A stretch of DNA of 33,386 bases from Thiotrichaceae bacterium (GCA_016745055.1 JADGDF010000031.1:1-33386); one strand, 5' to 3'. Positions 1 to 9,378 are shown, counted from the first letter of the stretch. The notes: generated from the letters alone by a model not told the origin. Program-made: numbers and translations.

Positions 1-224
1 GAACCCATGACAGTGGTAAAAAAAACGCCACACTCAAAAAACACAGATACTGATAGACTTTAGTCGTAAAAAGGTTATCTCAACTTTCTTTGCTAAAGGT
101 TGCCAAATGTAATGGATCATTGAAAACTTCTTTTGCCTTTTCAAAAGATATACCATGCTTTTTCTGGTTCAGTTTATTTTTATCTTCATCTTATTCAAAT
201 TTCATTTTCAACTCAAGTAGGTGG

Positions 225-357
225 ACTGGATTAGCCAAGTAGGTCGGGTTTACGAAGTGTAACCTAACAGAATGGGGACATACCCAACCATCAAAGTATC
301 GGGTTACGGTTTTTGCGTTGAAAATAACCTAACCCGACTTACCTGGCTTGGCTACGA
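225..357. repeat. Palindromic repeat element (MITE-like)
   Basis: The left arm (about 229-252, reading tagccaagtaggtcgggtt) is repeated in inverted orientation at about 328-356, with a few-base indel. The interior carries further inverted pieces of the form cctaacccg/cgggtta. Short palindromic elements built around a gtaggttgggtt-type core are, to my knowledge, scattered through genomes of cyanobacteria and filamentous sulfur bacteria. No reading frame is convincing inside it. It is probably a non-autonomous mobile or REP-like element; that assignment is inference. Confidence 0.5.
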
Positions 358-490
358 GATGAGTCGCACACCATGTTACCTTAGAATTCGATATTATTAG
401 CAAAAATAAACTCATCCCAAATATCATCAGGCGAGCTTGCATTATTTTAATGTAATCATAAATTTCAACATGGTAACTTCTATCGCCTCT

Positions 491-585
491 TCTACTATGT
501 AATTTGACGGAATCCCGCATTTTTAGGTAAACGAGTTTTAGAGAATTTCATCCCCGGTTTGTGTCACGAAAACGTGTCATGGCTA
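491..585. repeat. Left copy of a ~90-bp direct repeat
   Basis: The stretch beginning ctactatgtaatttgacgga matches 33102-33190 in the same orientation with scattered substitutions. The best-conserved core is about 493-545. On the minus strand both copies read a short frame ending FRQIT and a stop, preceded by a conserved MKFSK and RLPKN. The two copies therefore probably descend from the end of one coding or mobile element, which I cannot identify. Minus-strand sequence just upstream (about 585-700) reads a fragment including SGHLEIAMKDKEGYPLW with no recognisable parent. Confidence 0.6.
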
Positions 586-749
586 GCTTCTGTTTTCCCT
601 TCACCAATAACCCAAAGTGGATACCCTTCTTTGTCTTTCATGGCTATCTCAAGATGTCCAGAGTATAAGCCTTCCTGTCTAGCAATATTTTCATTTTAAA
701 GCGATATATTCCAAATTTTTTGTGATCACTAATTTCAAGTATTGAAACT

Positions 750-1075
750 TTGTCTTTTATTAGGCCGTTCAATTTCTTGTTCTGTCGCTTCTACAAAAAC
801 CTCACAAGTATCTTTTGTTAAGCCTGACATACTAAGTATTCCACTTCTCATCAATTTGTTTTCCACCTTTTGGATTGTTCTACATACATTGGATTCTGAC
901 AAACTGTAAGCCACTCCCTAATGATATTGTGTTCTGTATTCCCTAAAGGAGCCTCATGCACGGTTGGTCTTCATAGCTCAGGTTAGCTGTGGTACCCAAC
1001 TCATAATTCTTTACTCAATCTTAAGTAACGCTTAAAACCTTCATTTCATAGGTGCCTTAGCTTTTCATCATTCAT
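750..1075 (-). pseudogene. IS5-type transposase remnant, N-terminal part
   Basis: On the minus strand an ATG near 1075 opens a frame reading MNDEKLRHL, a stop, then NEGFKRYLRLSKEL. After a frame change it continues EYRTQYH, a stop, then GVAYSLSESNVCRTIQKVEN, and further on EVFVEATEQEIERPNKRQ. This matches the helix-turn-helix and first catalytic Asp region (V-D-x-T-E-x-P-I-x-R-P) of IS5-type transposases with a DDE_4 domain. In the match here the first catalytic Asp position reads E. In-frame stops, at least one frame change and loss of everything after the first catalytic block show it is dead. The C-terminal half is not found adjacent. Confidence 0.65.
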
Positions 1076-1124
1076 CTCTATTCCCCCCTACCTTTATTTT
1101 GTGTCTATTTTAACTCTTAGTTAA

Positions 1125-1397
1125 GCCCCTTCACCTTTTTCAACCGCTTATTTCGCAAAAGGTCTAATGAAACGTACTGATTATGTAATGACTTATTTTC
1201 ATCCGCGCGATTTTGATCCTCAGCAATCAGTTATTGCAGAATTATCTAAAATAAGAAAGTTTAAATCTTACTATGAGTTTGATAATGCATTAAAAAAATT
1301 GGAAAAACTGATGGATAATTTTGAATTTGTTGATTTAAAAAGTGCAGATCAATGTATTGATTGGAACACGGTTAAAACTATCAAATTGGATAATTAA
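1125..1397 (+). pseudogene. Polysaccharide deacetylase, C-terminal remnant
   Basis: The frame is open from about 1125, with the first ATG at 1167, and encodes the tail of a polysaccharide deacetylase. The segment DYVMTYFHPRDFDP is the hallmark of this end of the family, and the residues after it (KFKSYYEFDNALKKLEKLM, then FEFVDLK and DWNTVK) fit the usual terminal helices. The NodB catalytic domain of roughly 200 residues that should precede it is absent; upstream lies the transposase remnant. These enzymes remove acetyl groups from cell-surface or capsular N-acetylhexosamine polymers. The remnant suggests a former exopolysaccharide locus cut by transposition. It is unlikely to be functional. 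Confidence 0.7.
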
Positions 1398-1468
1398 ACT
1401 TATCATTAATTTCAAGCTCGTTGATACGCCGATAGCAGAGGTAAAGGAAAGTATTTTTATCAAAACAA

Positions 1469-1717
1469 ATGGCAGAAACACGGGGGTTAAAACTAAGTTG
1501 TCTCAAATCATTATTTCCTGAAGCACAGATTTATACAGAATATGCAATGGAGTTTCCTAAATCATACACAATGTACAAATTGCCTTCACCAAATAGACCA
1601 AAGGTATCTCCATATTTACCTCGCTGTGAAGATGCAGAATTACCAGAAAAGCTGAAACATTTAAAGGAGCGACAAGCTCATTGTGAGGAAGGCTTAAAGC
1701 AATTGTTGATTCAATGA
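1469..1717 (+). CDS. Small hypothetical protein (82 aa), possibly a fragment
   Basis: I do not recognise this protein. It starts at an ATG at 1469 with no clear ribosome-binding site. Visible features are a central Pro/Tyr-rich stretch (SPNRPKVSPYLPRCEDAELP) and a charged, probably helical or coiled-coil C-terminus with two Cys residues (residues 50-82). Just upstream, a different frame reads GKGKYFYQNKWQKHGG and joins naturally to LKLSCLKSLFPEAQIYTEYA. This suggests a longer gene broken by a frameshift near 1480. Its place next to other gene remnants supports decay. Confidence 0.35.
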   Translation: MAETRGLKLSCLKSLFPEAQIYTEYAMEFPKSYTMYKLPSPNRPKVSPYLPRCEDAELPEKLKHLKERQAHCEEGLKQLLIQ

Positions 1718-1747
1718 AGGAGAAGAATATTTACCTTCAAAAAAGCA

Positions 1748-3442
1748 TTAATCCATATCTCTCACACACCTGACCCAGTTATCAATTCTGACAATATCGC
1801 CTTGAGGGCCTTTGTAATAATAGGTTTCACCTGATGTATCTGTCGCTGAATTTGCAGCTCTGGACTGCTCGCTTTGTTTTTCATTACTTCTTTGAGCACC
1901 TGCGCCATGAGCATCTAATATTGTATTTTGCATGCGTCCCAACGCTCTGCCAAAAGATAGATATGCAGCTAATGAACCGTCACCAGAATCTTTTTTGTGA
2001 GTGGTACTACTCCAATAGTAGCCCCAATCTGTTTCACCTTCTTCATTCGTGAATGCGGTGGCATAAAAAACTGGGTTAATGGCTGCACTGTTAGTTGTGT
2101 CTGGCGAACGAGAGTAATCAAGAATACTGTGAAGTTCTTTAGCGTTGGGTAATCGCCAATCATTTTGGCTTGCTGTTGTTGCATTTTCACAAATAGTAAT
2201 AGCATCTTCAAAATTGGCAGATTGGGTATCATTTTGTTGCCATATTAATTGGGTTGCTTGATCACTGACAGTACCATCGCTATTATCAACAAATTGGTTA
2301 ATGCCATAAGTTTCGTTACCTCTTACACAAAGTACATAGAATTTACTCGCAGCACCACTTTGTTTATTATAGAGTGGATAACCTTTGATTCTACCATCAA
2401 TAAAATTAACGCCGAACATGGTGGCATCATTATTCATCGTAGTTGAAACATAATTGGTTATGGTCGCATATTGGCCGTCAATAATTCTTTCACCAGCGGA
2501 TTGATCACCAAATGCAGGGCTAAAATTTGTATCTAAAAATGTGACTAGGCCTGAAGTATTACTACCCAAATAGGTACTGGCATCTTTGCCACTGAATAAA
2601 ATTAATGAATATAAAGTTTTAATATCTGGTAGACGCCAGTCATCATAATTGTCAAGGGTTAAGTCGTTGCAATAATTGATGGCATCAACTTGAGATAGTT
2701 TGTCATCAACATCAGTTGTTACTCCATCATTATCAATATCACTACTTTTTGTCCACATTAGTTCTGTAATATTATCTGTGATGATAGCACTTTCGACCGA
2801 ATAATTAGGTTGCAAGCCAACGTAATCCGCGTCATATTTATTGCCTGTACAAATTATTTCTGAACCGTTAGCCGCATCAAAGCATCGGCTTTGATTGGTA
2901 TCAACAATGGGATATGTGTTTGTTGGAGAATTAGAAGAAGTGTTTGAGACTGAAAAGCTATGGCCAATGGTATTGTATATCGTATTAGATGAAGTGGAAT
3001 TGCGATAACCCAGATAAATCATAAATTCTCCTATCATACCTGTTAGCCCAGAAATAATGTCAATATTTTCTGATGAATTAAGCTGAAGTGTGTTTGCAGG
3101 CGTTAGATTCAATAGGTTGATATTCCAAGATTCCCAATTGTTTGAATTAGTTTTCATTAAAAAGCTATTGTTATACATTGCAACAATGTAAATATCAGCC
3201 TGTTTACCCACATCCTTGGTTTCTGGCGTTAGTTGAGCAGTAATTGTGATGCGCTCATTTTGGGTAAATGTGGTTTTTTCCGCTTGATGGCTATCGTTTG
3301 TTAAGTAAGTATGAATGGATATTTCAGCCAAAGTTGAATTGCCATCAGATGATGTAGTAGGCAATGGAGCTGCTAGGCTGATTTGAGGAAAGTAAATAAA
3401 TATAGCAATACCATAAAAAACTAATAATTTTATTATTTGCAT
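1748..3442 (-). CDS. Exported protein with two DUF1566 (Lcl C-terminal) domains
   Basis: This is a 564-residue exported protein. Residues 1-24 form a signal peptide (hydrophobic core followed by SLAAP). Residues about 35-165 look like a beta-rich domain (DVGKQADIYIVAMYNNSF, then GLTGMIGEFMIYLGYR) seen ahead of such modules in sulfur-oxidising gammaproteobacteria. Two DUF1566 domains follow, each with the family's WRLP hallmark (first at residues 269-272, second near 430). Each has the preceding L-M/I-W and A-I-x-x-C segments; the second ends near VRCVRD. These domains are C-type-lectin-like folds in surface or periplasmic proteins of unknown ligand. An Asp-rich loop (DIDNDGVTTDVDD, about 235-247) may bind calcium. 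The start is supported by AAAGGA eight bases upstream of the ATG. The gene appears monocistronic. Confidence 0.75.
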   Translation of the reverse strand: MQIIKLLVFYGIAIFIYFPQISLAAPLPTTSSDGNSTLAEISIHTYLTNDSHQAEKTTFTQNERITITAQLTPETKDVGKQADIYIVAMYNNSFLMKTNSNNWESWNINLLNLTPANTLQLNSSENIDIISGLTGMIGEFMIYLGYRNSTSSNTIYNTIGHSFSVSNTSSNSPTNTYPIVDTNQSRCFDAANGSEIICTGNKYDADYVGLQPNYSVESAIITDNITELMWTKSSDIDNDGVTTDVDDKLSQVDAINYCNDLTLDNYDDWRLPDIKTLYSLILFSGKDASTYLGSNTSGLVTFLDTNFSPAFGDQSAGERIIDGQYATITNYVSTTMNNDATMFGVNFIDGRIKGYPLYNKQSGAASKFYVLCVRGNETYGINQFVDNSDGTVSDQATQLIWQQNDTQSANFEDAITICENATTASQNDWRLPNAKELHSILDYSRSPDTTNSAAINPVFYATAFTNEEGETDWGYYWSSTTHKKDSGDGSLAAYLSFGRALGRMQNTILDAHGAGAQRSNEKQSEQSRAANSATDTSGETYYYKGPQGDIVRIDNWVRCVRDMD

Positions 3443-3626
3443 GATGTTTTCCTTTTAAAGTAATTAGAAAAATTATTTTATTTTAATATAGATTTATTTA
3501 ATCAAAACTATTTTATTTTGATTAATTTGTTGGTATTTAGAGGCAATTTCAATAAGTTCTTAGTTACAGTGCAAAATTTATCTTGCGGGCAGGTTGAATT
3601 GTTATAGCACAATGTTAGACAGTATA

Positions 3627-3977
3627 CTATGGCCTCCTAGCAAGGTAACCTCCCAATGCAAATGTTGGTAATAAATAGATTGGCCAATACCAAATCAATG
3701 GATGCCGGTAATCATTGTGTGACCAGCCGTAGCGTAAAAAAAAGCTCATAAGCAAGAACATTAAGAAGAAACCAACACTGGTAGCAACGATAAGCTTATG
3801 GCGTGGAGCTATAAGCCCTGTAACAAAGCCACCGGACAGACCCGCGATCCACGAAGGAATTAGGCCAGCTAACGTCAATTGTATGAAAATAATGTGAAGC
3901 TGCGATACTGATCCGAAAATACAAAAAGCCACACCAATTCCACATCCAACTGCTAGCATGTATTGAAATATATTCAT
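3627..3977 (-). CDS. Small integral membrane protein, hypothetical
   Basis: This 116-residue protein has three to four predicted membrane segments: about 4-24, 31-52 (with a Gly-rich SGGFVTG turn), 62-82 and 92-110. It ends in a positively charged RR-P tail. No family motif is recognisable; the pattern resembles small DUF-type inner-membrane proteins. The gene stands alone between AT-rich spacers of about 180 and 270 bp, with no partner on the same strand nearby. It is probably real, because the hydrophobic pattern is regular and no alternative frame competes. Confidence 0.55.
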   Translation of the reverse strand: MNIFQYMLAVGCGIGVAFCIFGSVSQLHIIFIQLTLAGLIPSWIAGLSGGFVTGLIAPRHKLIVATSVGFFLMFLLMSFFLRYGWSHNDYRHPLIWYWPIYLLPTFALGGYLARRP

Positions 3978-4248
3978 TACTTTATTGCGTTTATTTTGTT
4001 ACACTTCTAGAAAATTGAAAAAACATCATTAGTTTTAATTAGTTATAATTAAGTTTAAAGCATGGTTGATGCGCATATTGCTATACTTAATTGTTATATA
4101 AATGCTAAAATATAAAGTGACAGTATTGTAAAGCTTTTGAGCTAAACTATAAAAATTAAAGAATTTATATAAATACCACGTCATTACAAAATAGCTAGTT
4201 TTTCTATCAAAGAAATCAACGTTTCAAGCGTTAAAAATAGGTATTACT

Positions 4249-5088
4249 ATGACAACAGCGGTAACAACCTCTCAAATTAATCAACAAAATCCTTTGCCTT
4301 CTTCCCCTTTTTGGGGTACAAAATGTATTGAAAGCATTCCCATACGCGCTATTTTGCCTTATATTAATCGTACCACTTTATATAAATTTCAGTGGGGATT
4401 CAAACCTAAGGATAAAGGGGCAGATGAGTATAAGCAGTGGGCAAAAGTAGAGTTAGACCCCATTTTAAACCGTTTGATTAGCGAGAGTGAACAAGAAAAT
4501 ATCATTCAACCACAGGCAGTTTATGGCTATTTTCCTTGCCAGTCAAATGGTAATGAATTAATTATTTATAATGATGTAGAAACAAAGCAAGAACGTTGTC
4601 GTTTTGAATTTCCTCGTCAAAAATCAGCGCGTAAACTATGTATTGCTGACTTTTTTCGCCCTGTAGACTCTGATGAAATTGATGTGGTTGCCTTTCAAAT
4701 TGTGACAGCAGGGCAACATACTTCAGATCATGCACGTAATTTATTTGAGTCAGATAAATACCAAGAATACTTATACTGGCACGGTTTAAATGCTGAAACT
4801 GCTGAAGGTTTAGCTGAATATATCCACCGTCGTATTCGGACTGAGTTAGGCTTTGGCCAAGAGGATGCGCGCGATTTACACCAAATGATCAAACAAAATT
4901 ACCGTGGCTCACGTTATTCCTTTGGTTATCCTGCTTGTCCAAATTTAGCCGATCAAGATAAAATTCTTGATTTACTTGATGCTAGTCGGATAAATATCGT
5001 GATGGGTGATGAATCTCAGTTGTGGCCGGAAGAAACAACCTCTGCCATTATTGTTCATCATCCCAATGCTAAATATTTCGGTGTTTAA
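4249..5088 (+). CDS. Stand-alone cobalamin-dependent methionine synthase activation domain protein
   Basis: The 279-residue protein matches the C-terminal AdoMet-binding reactivation domain of MetH over its whole length. Landmarks are FWGTK (21-25), ADFFRP (133-138), AEYIHRRIR (189-197), the AdoMet-binding segment RGSRYSFGYPACPN (219-232) and the closing WPEETTSAIIVHHPNAKYFG. E. coli MetH has RGIRPAPGYPACPE and HPDSKYYAV at the last two places. In MetH this domain binds AdoMet and flavodoxin and re-methylates cob(I)alamin after it oxidises to cob(II)alamin. Here it is a separate gene with no homocysteine-, folate- or B12-binding modules attached. It could act in trans on a truncated MetH elsewhere or on another corrinoid protein. 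A radical SAM gene follows after 27 bases, suggesting co-transcription. I am confident of the domain, less so of its partner. Confidence 0.88.
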   Translation: MTTAVTTSQINQQNPLPSSPFWGTKCIESIPIRAILPYINRTTLYKFQWGFKPKDKGADEYKQWAKVELDPILNRLISESEQENIIQPQAVYGYFPCQSNGNELIIYNDVETKQERCRFEFPRQKSARKLCIADFFRPVDSDEIDVVAFQIVTAGQHTSDHARNLFESDKYQEYLYWHGLNAETAEGLAEYIHRRIRTELGFGQEDARDLHQMIKQNYRGSRYSFGYPACPNLADQDKILDLLDASRINIVMGDESQLWPEETTSAIIVHHPNAKYFGV

Positions 5089-5115
5089 ATCACTTAAAAA
5101 AACTAATAAACTCTT

Positions 5116-5997
5116 ATGCAAATAAATACAGATGCTGATTACATTTTCTTTGCTTCTTCATCAGGCCATTGTTCCTTAGACTGCCAATACTGCATTATTG
5201 ATCCCATTGCAAAGCACCAACCTACCCTTAATTGGGATGATTTTGCTTATTTATTGGAACAAATAAATTATAAAAAAGCAGGATTTATTTTTTCTGGCAC
5301 AGGCGATTTTTTTGCGGGATATAAAAAACAAGAAAGATTATTGCAACGTTTACTAGAACAAGATGTTGATATTGGTTTAGATATTAACGGCGTGATGATT
5401 CACGAATTTTCTGAACTGACGGATACGCAATATGCAAAAATTCTACATATCAATTTAACGTTGCATTATCAGCAACTAATCAATAAAAATGCATTGAAAG
5501 TTTGGGAAAAAAATGCGTTGCTGCTCATAGACAAAAAGGGAAAAGATAATTTTGTGTTAGGAACAGTTTTATCTCCCTTAGAAAGCGCATTATGGGAAGA
5601 TGCGTTAGTATTTTTTGAGCAAGCAATTTTTTCTAAAACTCAGCAAAAAATCGTATTGATTAGAGATGTACGTCTTCCTTTTGAAGCTTTAGATGAAGCT
5701 AGATTACAACAACTGCAACAACAATTTTCTCATCTCATTGACGAAACCAGAGAAGAAGATTTTGCTGAGCCTTTTCAAAATCATAACGCAGTACTATGTC
5801 CTGCTGGCCACACTTATTTTCGACTTTGGCACGATGGTCGTATCCAAGGTTGCCCTTATATTAGTGAGTTAATGGACTGTGGTAATTTAAAAACGCAAAC
5901 TTTTCAACCAAAAACAGCGTCCTTTCAATGCCACCAACCTAAAGAATGTGACTGTTACGTCATTGCCCAATTAGGTAAAATGCAGTACCTTGAATAG
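5116..5997 (+). CDS. Radical SAM protein with Cys-rich SPASM-like C-terminus
   Basis: This is a 293-residue radical SAM enzyme. The cluster motif CSLDCQYC (Cys19, Cys23, Cys26) follows the first strand, and FSGTGDFF (59-66) occupies the place of the usual GGEP motif. Six further cysteines sit near the C-terminus: Cys228 and Cys246 in a CPAGHTYFRLWHDGRIQGC arrangement, Cys255 in MDCGNL, then Cys272, Cys278 and Cys280. This fits an auxiliary Fe-S cluster of the SPASM/twitch kind, although the spacing is not one I can name. Such enzymes usually modify peptides or proteins or mature cofactors. No precursor peptide is visible nearby. The only candidate partner is the upstream AdoMet-binding MetH-type domain, 27 bases away, but the substrate is unknown. 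The ribosome-binding site is weak, consistent with a downstream operon gene. Confidence 0.8.
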   Translation: MQINTDADYIFFASSSGHCSLDCQYCIIDPIAKHQPTLNWDDFAYLLEQINYKKAGFIFSGTGDFFAGYKKQERLLQRLLEQDVDIGLDINGVMIHEFSELTDTQYAKILHINLTLHYQQLINKNALKVWEKNALLLIDKKGKDNFVLGTVLSPLESALWEDALVFFEQAIFSKTQQKIVLIRDVRLPFEALDEARLQQLQQQFSHLIDETREEDFAEPFQNHNAVLCPAGHTYFRLWHDGRIQGCPYISELMDCGNLKTQTFQPKTASFQCHQPKECDCYVIAQLGKMQYLE

Positions 5998-6172
5998 TTC
6001 TCCCCACAATAATTTATACATTATTGGTTAAACATTTAAATTGCTTTCCATTACCATTTATCAGGTCAAAAGTACAGCTTGGGGAAGTATATATTGTTTA
6101 TAATTAGGGTTGCTCATAAATTGAAAGATAGTATTTGTTATGTTTGATGCAAACTAAAATAGGTTAAACCCC

Positions 6173-7591
6173 ATGTTTCCAGAAGATAAAGCACTTTTTG
6201 CTGATACAACACCTCAACAAAAAGGTGATCTGTTTGCTGATTTTAAGCCTGCACAGTCAAATGATAACCTGTTTGCTGATGCTTCACATTCTACTCATAC
6301 AATAAAAACAACAGATCAAAGTGGCAACTTAAATAATCAAAAAAAAAAATTTTCTCCCAGGAGCCAACATTCAACTCAAAATTGGAAAACATTAATTGTT
6401 GATGATGAAGAAGATATACATGAAATTACTTCTTTAGTGTTAGGTACTTACACTTTTCAAAATAAGCCCTTAAAACTTCTCAGTGCATATTCTGCCGAAC
6501 AAGCTAAAGACATACTAAAAAATAATGAAGATATTGCCTTAGTTTTCCTAGATGTTGTTATGGAAACAGATGATGCAGGATTACAACTAGTGCGTTATAT
6601 TCGAGAACAGTTGCATAATCCTTATGTACGAATTATTTTAAGGACTGGGCAACCTGGTTATGCACCCGAGGAAAATGTAATTATTGAATATGAAATCAAT
6701 GATTACACTAATAAAACTGAACTAAGTCGTCAAAAGTTGATTACGATTACGACATCTAGCCTGCGTTCCTATGATGATATGATGACAATTGAATCATATC
6801 GACAATCTTTAGAAGAGAAAGTGGTACTACGTACTGCAGAATTACAGGAAAAAAACCAAGAATTAAGTTTGCTGAATGATGAGCTTGTGACTCTCAATCA
6901 AGAAAAAAATGAATTTTTGGGTATTGCTTCCCATGATTTAAAAAATCCACTTTCTAGCATTTTGGGATTAGCAGAGGAAATAGCCACAAGTTTTGATATT
7001 TCGACTAAAGAAGAAGTGGTGGAATATGCAGGGATGATTCATACAAGCGCTGAACAAATGTTAAGTCTTGTAAAAAATTTATTGGATGTAAATTCCATCG
7101 AATCTGGTAAAAGTAAAGCGGCATTGTCACATACTGACATATTGCCTACTATGTTAGAGTTGATTAAATATCACACTGAGCAAGCAAAAGTAAAGAATAT
7201 TTCTTTACACCTTAATGTAGATCAAGAAGCTTGTATTGCTTTTGTTGACAGTAGTGTCACGCGCCAAATCTTTGATAACCTTATTTCAAACGCGGTTAAA
7301 TATTCTCCTTTTGATAGAAGCGTTTTTATTAACTTATATGATAAAGAAACAAAATTATGCTGTGAAATACAAGATGAAGGCCCTGGTATCAGTGCCAAAG
7401 ATCAAACAAATTTATTTAAAAAATTTACTAAGTTGACACCTAAACCCACGGGTGGCGAACATTCTACGGGATTAGGTTTGTTTATTGTGAAGAAGTTGCT
7501 TGACGCTATGAATGGAGAAATAAACTGTCGTAGTACCGTAGGAAAAGGAACAACATTTACTGTTGACTTACCTAAAAATGCAGTGAATTAA
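6173..7591 (+). CDS. Soluble hybrid sensor: receiver plus histidine kinase with LFAD repeats
   Basis: The 472-residue protein has no membrane segment. Residues 1-40 contain three LFAD motifs (8-11, 20-23, 33-36) about 12 residues apart in a polar, probably disordered tail. A receiver domain covers about 72-185, with acidic DDEED near 77-81, phospho-acceptor Asp127 (VFLDVVM) and Lys181. Its RTGQPGYAPEENVI segment is typical of receivers that normally precede DUF3369, which is missing here. A coiled coil (about 208-247) leads to HisKA with His254 (SHDLKNPL) and an HATPase_c domain with DNLISNAVKYS, DEGPGIS and GLGLFIVKK. The arrangement suggests a kinase controlled by phosphorylation of its own N-terminal receiver by another kinase. 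The downstream partner is unknown. It is a single gene, converging on gspE. Confidence 0.82.
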   Translation: MFPEDKALFADTTPQQKGDLFADFKPAQSNDNLFADASHSTHTIKTTDQSGNLNNQKKKFSPRSQHSTQNWKTLIVDDEEDIHEITSLVLGTYTFQNKPLKLLSAYSAEQAKDILKNNEDIALVFLDVVMETDDAGLQLVRYIREQLHNPYVRIILRTGQPGYAPEENVIIEYEINDYTNKTELSRQKLITITTSSLRSYDDMMTIESYRQSLEEKVVLRTAELQEKNQELSLLNDELVTLNQEKNEFLGIASHDLKNPLSSILGLAEEIATSFDISTKEEVVEYAGMIHTSAEQMLSLVKNLLDVNSIESGKSKAALSHTDILPTMLELIKYHTEQAKVKNISLHLNVDQEACIAFVDSSVTRQIFDNLISNAVKYSPFDRSVFINLYDKETKLCCEIQDEGPGISAKDQTNLFKKFTKLTPKPTGGEHSTGLGLFIVKKLLDAMNGEINCRSTVGKGTTFTVDLPKNAVN

Positions 7592-7631
7592 CGTATTTTT
7601 AGGCAATACAGCTGACTTAGTTTCAATTAGC

Positions 7632-9101
7632 TTAATTTTCCCGCGTAACTCTCAGCAACTCTTCTAAAGTTGTTTCGCCGGCTATAATTTTTTTCAACCC
7701 ATCTTGCTGAATAGTTTCCCAAGCTTGATGGGCATAGGTTTCTAATGCTTGCTGACTTTCTCCATCGTGAATCATCGTACGCAGTTTCTCATCAATACCA
7801 ATCAATTCATAAATACCATTTCTTCCACGATAACCAATCTGGTTACATGCACTACACCCTTGGTAAGTATACAAAGTTTTTTCAGCTAATAGGTTAAACT
7901 GCTCAACTTCAGTGTGATCAGCGATATGAGGCTGTTTGCATTGGGAACAAAGTACTCTTACCAAACGTTGGGCAATCACCGCAATCAAACTAGAAGCCAG
8001 TAAAAATGGTTCAACCCCCATATCTCTTAAACGCGTCACCGCGCCAATAGCCGTATTTGTATGCAAAGTGGATAATACCAAATGGCCGGTTAAGCTTGCT
8101 TGCACAGCAATTTGGGCAGTTTCCATATCTCTAATTTCACCTACCATCACCACATCAGGGTCTTGGCGCAAAATTGCTCGTAGACCTTTGGCAAACGTCA
8201 TACTTACTTTAGTATTAACCTGTGTTTGCCCCACGCCATCTAAATAATATTCAATAGGGTCTTCGACTGTCATGATATTGCGGCTGTGGTCATTCAAATA
8301 ATTCAACATTGCATACAAACTAGTGGTTTTGCCCGAGCCGGTTGGGCCAGTAACCAATATAACACCATGGGATTTTTCAAGTTGTTGTTTGAGCGCACTT
8401 AAAATACCTTCATCTATTCCCAATTCAATTAAATTTAACCGCCCAGCCTGCTTATCCAACAGCCGTAAAACAACTCTTTCACCATGCCCACAAGGAATAG
8501 TAGAAACACGCACATCAACTGCCCTGCCTGCAATTCGCAATGAAATGCGTCCATCTTGGGGCAAACGTTTTTCCGCAATATCCAATTTAGCCATCACCTT
8601 AATACGAGAAACCAGTAGAGGCGCAAGTACACGGCGCGGTTGCAATACTTCACGTAATACACCATCAATTCTAAATCGCACAACTAAACGGCTTTCAAAA
8701 GGTTCAATATGAATATCAGAAGCATTTTCTTTAATTGCTTCAGATAATAAAGCATTAATTAAACGAATAATGGGCGCATCATCATTACTTTCCAACAAGT
8801 CTTCTGGTTCTGGCAATTGTTGAGCCACCTGGAATAAATCCAATTCTTCGCCTAACCCTTCCATTACTTGCATTGAAGGATGTGTACGTTGTTCATATTG
8901 ACTGGTCAGTAATTTATCAAATTCTTCTACGGAAATAGGACTGAATTTTAAAGGTTTGCCCAAATAGCGCCTGACTTCACTGAGTATTACTTGATTCACT
9001 GGGGGGCGGTAGCAAAGCGTTGCTTGCTGCTCATCTAATTGAGTTAAAATAACACCATGTTTTTTTGCAAAGGAAAAAGGTAAAAAAGTACGATCAGTCA
9101 T
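7632..9101 (-). CDS. gspE: Type II secretion system assembly ATPase GspE
   Basis: This is a hexameric secretion ATPase of the GspE/PilB family that powers pseudopilus assembly at the inner-membrane face. Starting at the ATG at 9101 it has 489 residues, close to the usual GspE length. The N-terminus [13 protein letters not shown] then sits where GspE proteins normally begin; a TTG at 9176 would add 25 unusual residues. Visible motifs are Walker [10 protein letters not shown] (252-260), an Asp box, Walker [13 protein letters not shown] (314-325), a His box HLVLSTLHT (340-348), and a zinc-binding pair CSQC (385-388) and CSAC (416-419). [18 protein letters not shown] is closer to GspE than to PilB. 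No other secretion genes adjoin it. An exported AsmA-like gene lies upstream on the same strand, about 280 bases from this start. Confidence 0.85.
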   Translation of the reverse strand: MTDRTFLPFSFAKKHGVILTQLDEQQATLCYRPPVNQVILSEVRRYLGKPLKFSPISVEEFDKLLTSQYEQRTHPSMQVMEGLGEELDLFQVAQQLPEPEDLLESNDDAPIIRLINALLSEAIKENASDIHIEPFESRLVVRFRIDGVLREVLQPRRVLAPLLVSRIKVMAKLDIAEKRLPQDGRISLRIAGRAVDVRVSTIPCGHGERVVLRLLDKQAGRLNLIELGIDEGILSALKQQLEKSHGVILVTGPTGSGKTTSLYAMLNYLNDHSRNIMTVEDPIEYYLDGVGQTQVNTKVSMTFAKGLRAILRQDPDVVMVGEIRDMETAQIAVQASLTGHLVLSTLHTNTAIGAVTRLRDMGVEPFLLASSLIAVIAQRLVRVLCSQCKQPHIADHTEVEQFNLLAEKTLYTYQGCSACNQIGYRGRNGIYELIGIDEKLRTMIHDGESQQALETYAHQAWETIQQDGLKKIIAGETTLEELLRVTREN

Positions 9102-9378
9102 TATTATATTTGCCAAATTGGTTTGATCAATAATTGTTGATAGTGTTTGTTGTGTGTGCTTGTTGACAGGTAACAATGTAGTGATTTAATTTGATAATTA
9201 AAAAAATACAATCATTTCCTAATTCCTCTGTTCATTGAAATGCACTTCAGCTTGTTCGTAGATTTCGTTTACAAATAGACTTTTAAATAGTTTTTCTCGT
9301 ACATCCATCATCCGATTCTAGTGTGGCAATTATCTTCAGATAATCCTTATTGCTATAATTTTTTGATTTTACTATAAT

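Noticed and set aside
329..520. Minus-strand 63-residue frame across the left repeat
   Set aside because: It starts inside the repeat and runs into the palindromic element, with no homology and no ribosome-binding site.
7936..8712. Two plus-strand open frames (103 and 129 residues) inside the gspE region
   Set aside because: They lie antisense to the well-conserved gspE, have no recognisable domains and have unnatural composition; they are shadows of the real gene.
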